From Blastococcus xanthinilyticus (lineage in GTDB: Bacteria > Actinomycetota > Actinomycetes > Mycobacteriales > Geodermatophilaceae): a stretch of DNA of 64,000 nt. Positions 59,934-64,000 of the stretch are shown piece after piece. The DNA lies in NCBI RefSeq assembly GCF_008124835.1, contig NZ_VNHW01000001.1, forward strand, positions 310,001-374,000. The letters are read 5' to 3'. The notes beneath the pieces were generated by a model that was not told where the DNA came from, ran no database searches, and saw only the letters and a list, made by a program, of their open reading frames with translations. A program made the translations under genes and the position numbers. The stretch's first letter is position 1. The number at the start of each line of letters is the position of its first letter.

Positions 59934-60350
59934 GTGAGGATCTGGTTGCTCGTGTACGGCGTGCTCTACGTCGTCGTCGAGCTGATCGGCTCCGCCCTGC
60001 AGTCCGTCGGCTGGGCGCAGCTGACCGCCCTCGACGTGGCGACGGCGGTGACCGACGCCTTCCTCACCGTCTCGGTGGGGCTCGCCGCGCTGCTGGCCGC
60101 GCACCTCGGCGCCCGGCGCTGGGGCGCCCGCCTGCTCGACAGGGGTCGGCCCGACGACGTCGAGATCGTCCCGGACGGCCCGATCGGCGTCCGGTCGTGG
60201 CGCCCGCCGCCGTTGGCGCTCCCGGCTGCCCCCGCCCCCCGGCCCTCGGCGCACAGCACCTACTCCGTGGGCGCCTACGGCACCGGCTCCGGACGCCGGA
60301 CGCGGCGGCTGGCGCCGTCGTTCCCGGAGGAGCCCGGCCGCCTGCTCTGA
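59934..60350 (+). CDS. Small membrane protein with Pro-rich tail
   Basis: A 138-residue protein: two membrane segments (IWLLVYGVLYVVVELIGSAL and AFLTVSVGLAALLAAHLG), then a cytoplasmic Arg/Pro/Ser-rich tail (RPPPLALPAAPAPRPSAHST; RRTRRLAPSFPEEPGRLL). GGAGGAGA precedes the GTG start. I do not recognise it. The 273 bp upstream contain nothing else obvious. Confidence 0.72.
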   Translation: MRIWLLVYGVLYVVVELIGSALQSVGWAQLTALDVATAVTDAFLTVSVGLAALLAAHLGARRWGARLLDRGRPDDVEIVPDGPIGVRSWRPPPLALPAAPAPRPSAHSTYSVGAYGTGSGRRTRRLAPSFPEEPGRLL

Positions 60351-60508
60351 GCTCGGCGGCGGCCGCCCTGGCTGCACCGAAAGAGTCGCAGGTCACAGTT
60401 GTGCCGCGGTGGTGTTCCCTTCTGGCGATCTTTGGCTAGGGTTGGGCCGTCGGGAAGGCCCTGCGCTATGGCAGGACCCCGGCGCACCACCTCAGCTAGG
60501 AGCGAGCA

Positions 60509-60712
60509 ATGCCCGAAGGAACTGTCAAGTGGTTCAACGCGGAGAAGGGGTTCGGCTTCGCCACCCCGGACGGCGGCGGACCGGACGTGTTCGTCCACTA
60601 CTCGGCCATCCAGTCCAGCGGGTACCGCTCGCTCGATGAAGGCCAGCGGATCGCGTTCGACATCGAGCAGGGCCAGAAGGGCCCGCAGGCCGCGAACGTC
60701 ACCCCGCTCTGA
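60509..60712 (+). CDS. Cold-shock protein (CspA family)
   Basis: A 67-residue OB-fold RNA chaperone: [20 protein letters not shown] contains RNP1, and [20 protein letters not shown] contains RNP2. TAGGAG precedes the ATG. A possible promoter (TTCCCT, 16 bp, TAGGGT ending at 60442) would give a 5' leader of about 60 nt. It is monocistronic, with a strong hairpin right after the stop. Confidence 0.96.
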   Translation: MPEGTVKWFNAEKGFGFATPDGGGPDVFVHYSAIQSSGYRSLDEGQRIAFDIEQGQKGPQAANVTPL

Positions 60713-60726
60713 TCCCCTGATCAGCA

Positions 60727-60762
60727 CAGCGCCCCCGCCCGGATCTCCGGGCGGGGGCGCTG
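60727..60762. terminator. Strong bidirectional terminator after the cold-shock gene
   Basis: A perfect 16-bp stem (60727-60742 with 60747-60762) and an ATCT loop. It sits between the cold-shock gene and a convergent gene, so it can serve both. Confidence 0.75.
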
Positions 60763-60788
60763 TCGTTCTGCCGCGGATCAGCCGCCGG

Positions 60789-61265
60789 TCAGCGGGCCCG
60801 CGGCACGTACCCGCCGATGAGCGCGGACATCAGCAGTGCCCCGTCGTGCTCCCCCACGGCGGCTGCGGCGTCGGCGAAGGCCTGCCAGCGCTGCCGCTCG
60901 ACGTCCGTGGGCGCCTTCTCCGCTCGGGCGGTGAGCTGCTCGAGCAGCCGCTCCCACTCCCCCTGCGGGGTCGGCCAGAGCCCGGCCAGCCGCCGGGCCT
61001 CGGCGGAGATGGCCGTGATCCGGACGATGTCCCCCGCGTGGTTGGTCAACGGCTCGATGTAGCCGGCCGACGCCAGCGCCTTCGCCGCCGCGATCACGTC
61101 CGCCTTGGGCAGGCCGCTCCCCGGCACGACGGAGCCGAGCAGATAGGGAGCCCCGCCGTGCTTCGGCTCGTCGACCAGCCGGGCGATCGCCCGGAGCACG
61201 GGCAGGTCACGGGTGAACCAGACGTCGGGCAGGAGGCCGTCGGGCGGCTGGGGAGCGGAGGTCAC
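60789..61265 (-). CDS. Winged-helix-like protein of unknown function
   Basis: A 158-residue soluble protein: VWFTRDLPVLRAIARLVDEP, SGLPKADVIAAAKALASAGY, IEPLTNHAGDIVRITAISAE, ARRLAGLWPTPQGEWERLLE. The middle looks like a winged-helix (helix, recognition helix, wing). No family assigned; it could be a small transcription regulator. The start is GTG 61265, with a GGGGGA stretch close upstream. The longer frame to 63920 is the antisense shadow of the histidine kinase. Confidence 0.75.
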   Translation of the reverse strand: MTSAPQPPDGLLPDVWFTRDLPVLRAIARLVDEPKHGGAPYLLGSVVPGSGLPKADVIAAAKALASAGYIEPLTNHAGDIVRITAISAEARRLAGLWPTPQGEWERLLEQLTARAEKAPTDVERQRWQAFADAAAAVGEHDGALLMSALIGGYVPRAR

Positions 61266-61298
61266 TCCCCCAGTCTCCTCGGCCCCGCACCGCCGGCG

Positions 61299-61331
61299 GC
61301 GCCCCGCCCCGGGGTCACGGGGGCGGGGCGC
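61299..61331 (-). terminator. Hairpin terminator after the 215-aa membrane protein gene
   Basis: A perfect 12-bp stem (61299-61310 with 61320-61331), extended by a further outer stem (61284-61291 with 61331 onwards). It lies about 75 nt past the stop at 61406. Confidence 0.55.
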
Positions 61332-61405
61332 GGTGCGGCGGCCGGCCGGACCACCTGCAGGGGCCCGTCGCACGCCGGCGAGGGCGGGAGCGCGACGGCC
61401 CTCGT

Positions 61406-62053
61406 TCAGTCGCCGGCGGCGGTCAGCTCCGGCCGGGTGGCCAGGATGACCCCGAGCAGCGTGTAGCCGATCAGCAGGTGCCCGGCGCTGACGAAGGCGG
61501 TCGCCTCCTCGCTGACCAGCGTCATGGCGGGGAACATGACCAGGGCCCACGTCTCGGCGATCGCCGGCCAGATGCGCGCCGGCCCCCGCCACCGGCCGGC
61601 GATGGCGATCCGGATGCCGATGGCCGCCATGCCCAGCATGGACAGCGGCCAGAACAGGTCGAGCGCCATGAAGAACGCGTTGTCGGACAGCTCCGGCGCG
61701 ACGATCCACTGCACCGACGAGGCGATCGCCAGGCCGAGCAGGACGTGCTCGGCGTGCAGGAAGCCGCGGGCCAGCCGGCCGGCCCCGGTCGCCCGCGTGC
61801 GCAGCTGCACCGAGACCAGCGCGACCAGGCCCAGCTGGAACAGCAGCGAGGACACCTTGTAGGCGACGGGGTACTGCCCCACCGCCGGGTCGACGTCGTA
61901 GGTGAGCACGGTGCCCAGGGCCCACGCGGCCGCGCCGGCGGCCGTGGCCAGGCCGCCGAGGCGGATCGAGCGGAACGGGTCCGCCGCGGGCCGCGCCGCG
62001 GGCGCCGCGGGTGCGTCGGTGCGGGCGGGCGGCGGGCTGGCGTTCAGGGTCAT
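61406..62053 (-). CDS. Integral membrane protein of unknown function
   Basis: A 215-residue protein with about six membrane helices ([100 protein letters not shown]). I do not recognise the family. GGAGGA precedes the ATG at good spacing. Divergent from the histidine kinase gene (175 bp between starts), so possibly a target or partner of it. Confidence 0.8.
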   Translation of the reverse strand: MTLNASPPPARTDAPAAPAARPAADPFRSIRLGGLATAAGAAAWALGTVLTYDVDPAVGQYPVAYKVSSLLFQLGLVALVSVQLRTRATGAGRLARGFLHAEHVLLGLAIASSVQWIVAPELSDNAFFMALDLFWPLSMLGMAAIGIRIAIAGRWRGPARIWPAIAETWALVMFPAMTLVSEEATAFVSAGHLLIGYTLLGVILATRPELTAAGD

Positions 62054-62228
62054 GCGGTCCTCCGGGAGCTGCGGCGCGGTGCCCGGTGGCACCGCCGGCC
62101 CCCACCGTGGCGAACCGGCGTCCCGGGCGGCCAGGGCGCCGGTGCCCGGACGATCCCGGCCGGTGTCCCGGCCGATCCGGGACGCCGACCCCTGTCCACC
62201 GGGACGCCGACCCCGGCATGATCCGCGC

Positions 62229-64000
62229 GTGGACGTCGAGGAGCGCCGCGCACCGACGCCCCCGGCCGCCCCTCCCCGGTCCGCAGCGGAACGGCTGGGG
62301 CCGGTGCTCGGCTGGTCGGCGATGGTCGCCACCCTCGCCGCCGTGGCCGGCAGCGCCGCCCTCGACCTGGCCACCCCCGAGGCGGCTCGGATGGCCGCCG
62401 AGGCCGGCCCCGGGTGGGAGGTCGGGCTGCCCGGTCTGCTGCTCGCCGTCCCCGGCGCCCTCCTGCTGCACCGGGCGCCGCGCAACGCCGTCTCGTGGGT
62501 GGTCGCGGGCAGCGCCCTGTTCTGGGCGGCGGACGGGCTGGCGTCGTCCTGGCTGACGTACGCGGTGCAGAGCGATCCGCCGCTGGCGGGCGCCTCCGCC
62601 GCGTTCTGGTTCGTGTCGCGCTTCGGGGCGTGGCTGCTGCTCGGCCTGCCGCTGTTGCTGCTGCTCTACCCCGACGGCCGGCTTCCGGCGGGCCGGTGGC
62701 GCACCGTGTCGATCGCGAGCCTCGGCTGCGCGGCGGCCCTGCCGCTCCTGCTCCTGGTCACCCCCTCCGACATCGCCGACCGCCGGTCGCAGAACCCGGT
62801 GCCGGCGGTCTACCGATCCCTCGACCTCGACCCCACCAGCCTGCCGCTGCCCGAGGTCGTCCTCCTGCCGCTGCTGCAGGTGGCCTATCCGCTCGGCGCG
62901 CTCGGCATCCTCGGACCGCTGGCCGTCGTGGTCGACCGCCTGCGCGGAGCCACCGGCGACGATCGCCGGCGGATGCGCTGGCTGCTCTGGGCCGGGGTGG
63001 TCGATGCGCTGGTCATGCTCTCGGCGATCTTCTTCCCCAGCACCACCGTGAGCATCGACCTGGCGGTCGCCGTCGGCCTGACCGGTCTGGCCGTCACCGT
63101 CGGCATCCTGCGCCCCCGGGCGGTCGACATCGACCGGCTGCTGGGCGCCACCCTCGTCTACGGCGGCCTCGCGGTCGGCGTCGTCGTCCTCGACCTCGCG
63201 GTCCTCGCCGGGGCCGGCGCCCTGGTGGGCGACGCGTTCGGCCAGGACGACGCCACGCTGCTCACCCTCCTGCTGGTCGCCGCCGTCTACGTGCCGCTGC
63301 GGGCCCCGCTGTGGCGGCTGGTCCGGCGGTGGGTGCTCGGCGAGCGCGAGGACCCCTACCGCGTCGTCTCCGGGCTCGCCGAGCGGCTGGAGCTCTCCGA
63401 CGACGCCGACGCCCAGCTCATGGCCGTCGCCGCCGCCGTGGCCGACGCGTTCCGCTCCCCGTACGTCGGCGTGGAGGTCGGGGCCGGCGACGGCGGCCGG
63501 CTGCTGGCCGAGCACGGCCGCCGCCCCGGCGCGGTGCAGACGCTGCCGATCACCTACCGGGGTGAGGAGGTCGGCCGGCTGCTCCTGCCGCGGGACGGCG
63601 CCCGCGCGCAGCTGCTCACCCGGGACGAGCGGCTGCTCGCCGACGTCGTCCGGCAGGCGGCGGCCGCCGCCCGGGCGAGCTCGCTCGCCGCCGAGCTCCA
63701 GGTGAGCCGGGAGCAGCTGGTGACCGCCCGCGAGGAGGAGCGCCGCCGGCTGCGGCGGGACCTGCACGACGGGCTGGGACCGACGCTCGGCGCCGTCGTC
63801 CTGCGGATCGACACCGCTCGCAACCTGGCCGGCTCCCGCCCGGAGGAGGCCGACCGGATCCTGCGGGCGGCCCGGGACGACGTCGCCGCCGCCCTCGGTG
63901 ACGTCCGCCGCCTGGTGCACGACCTGCGGCCGCCGGCGCTGGACGACCTCGGCCTCGCCGGTGCGATCAGCCAGCAGGCCGAGCGGCTGCTCGCACCCCG
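62229..64000 (+). CDS. NarL-family sensor histidine kinase, 5' part
   Basis: At least 590 codons, open at the window end. The N-terminal 310 residues hold about eight membrane helices (starting near SAMVATLAAVAGSAALDL), then a GAF-like region (about 385-470). A HisKA_3 dimerisation helix follows with EEERRRLRRDLHDGLGPTLG (phospho-acceptor His513). The ATPase domain begins but its N and G boxes are beyond the window. This is the layout of DesK/NarX-type two-component kinases; a LuxR-type response regulator should follow. GTG start without an SD, possibly leaderless; the input signal is unknown. Confidence 0.88.
   Translation, partial: MDVEERRAPTPPAAPPRSAAERLGPVLGWSAMVATLAAVAGSAALDLATPEAARMAAEAGPGWEVGLPGLLLAVPGALLLHRAPRNAVSWVVAGSALFWAADGLASSWLTYAVQSDPPLAGASAAFWFVSRFGAWLLLGLPLLLLLYPDGRLPAGRWRTVSIASLGCAAALPLLLLVTPSDIADRRSQNPVPAVYRSLDLDPTSLPLPEVVLLPLLQVAYPLGALGILGPLAVVVDRLRGATGDDRRRMRWLLWAGVVDALVMLSAIFFPSTTVSIDLAVAVGLTGLAVTVGILRPRAVDIDRLLGATLVYGGLAVGVVVLDLAVLAGAGALVGDAFGQDDATLLTLLLVAAVYVPLRAPLWRLVRRWVLGEREDPYRVVSGLAERLELSDDADAQLMAVAAAVADAFRSPYVGVEVGAGDGGRLLAEHGRRPGAVQTLPITYRGEEVGRLLLPRDGARAQLLTRDERLLADVVRQAAAAARASSLAAELQVSREQLVTAREEERRRLRRDLHDGLGPTLGAVVLRIDTARNLAGSRPEEADRILRAARDDVAAALGDVRRLVHDLRPPALDDLGLAGAISQQAERLLAP

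Noticed and set aside
60789-63920. 1043-aa minus-strand frame
   Set aside because: It is mostly antisense to the histidine kinase; only the C-terminal 158 codons form a plausible gene.

Overview
This window is high-GC (clearly above 70 percent) DNA with dense GTG/ATG starts, short ATGA/GTGA gene overlaps and actinobacterial gene sets: uvrC-rapZ, uvrA, uvrB, the glgX-treY-treZ trehalose route, and the LigC/Prim-PolC repair pair. The best guess is a Geodermatophilaceae-like actinobacterium (Blastococcus, Geodermatophilus or Modestobacter type). That guess is inference from content, not a database match.

Region 1 (1-17.2 kb) is chromosomal core. It holds the start of rapZ, then uvrC, uvrA and uvrB on the minus strand. 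Between them lie an amidase, an MBL-fold hydrolase, a secreted M28 peptidase, an S9 peptidase and two TerC-family membrane proteins. Each terC gene has its own apparent yybP-ykoY (Mn2+) riboswitch leader.

Region 2 (17.4-36.6 kb) carries glycogen-to-trehalose metabolism and DNA repair. glgX and treY overlap and are co-transcribed. treZ lies 7.5 kb away. The gap holds two tandem TupA-like ATP-grasp genes, an insertion sequence with perfect 25-bp inverted repeats and a passenger gene, and a MacAB-like efflux operon. After treZ come a RibD-like reductase, a stand-alone maltokinase N-cap protein, ligC, a lipoprotein hydrolase and a Prim-PolC-like polymerase.

Region 3 (36.9-54.8 kb) is the accessory island and the most interesting part. 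A 2753-residue secreted Rhs/YD-repeat protein carries DNRLRE-like, CBM-like and bulb-lectin modules, a HINT self-processing domain and an HNH nuclease tip, and its immunity gene overlaps it. Downstream in the same orientation lie three promoterless partial copies of its 3' end. Each copy starts at a different point of the core and ends in a different toxin tip followed by a different candidate immunity gene. One tip is frameshifted. An IS3-family element sits exactly on the last codons of the final immunity gene. This is a toxin-tip cassette array suited to switching tips by recombination.

Region 4 (54.9-64 kb) returns to chromosomal genes. It has a frameshifted SDR gene divergent from an MFS-SRPBCC-ArsR operon, a secreted phosphodiesterase flanked by 74-bp direct repeats, small unknown genes, a cold-shock protein with a strong terminator, and the 5' part of a NarL-type sensor histidine kinase running off the end. 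No rRNA, tRNA or CRISPR array was seen.
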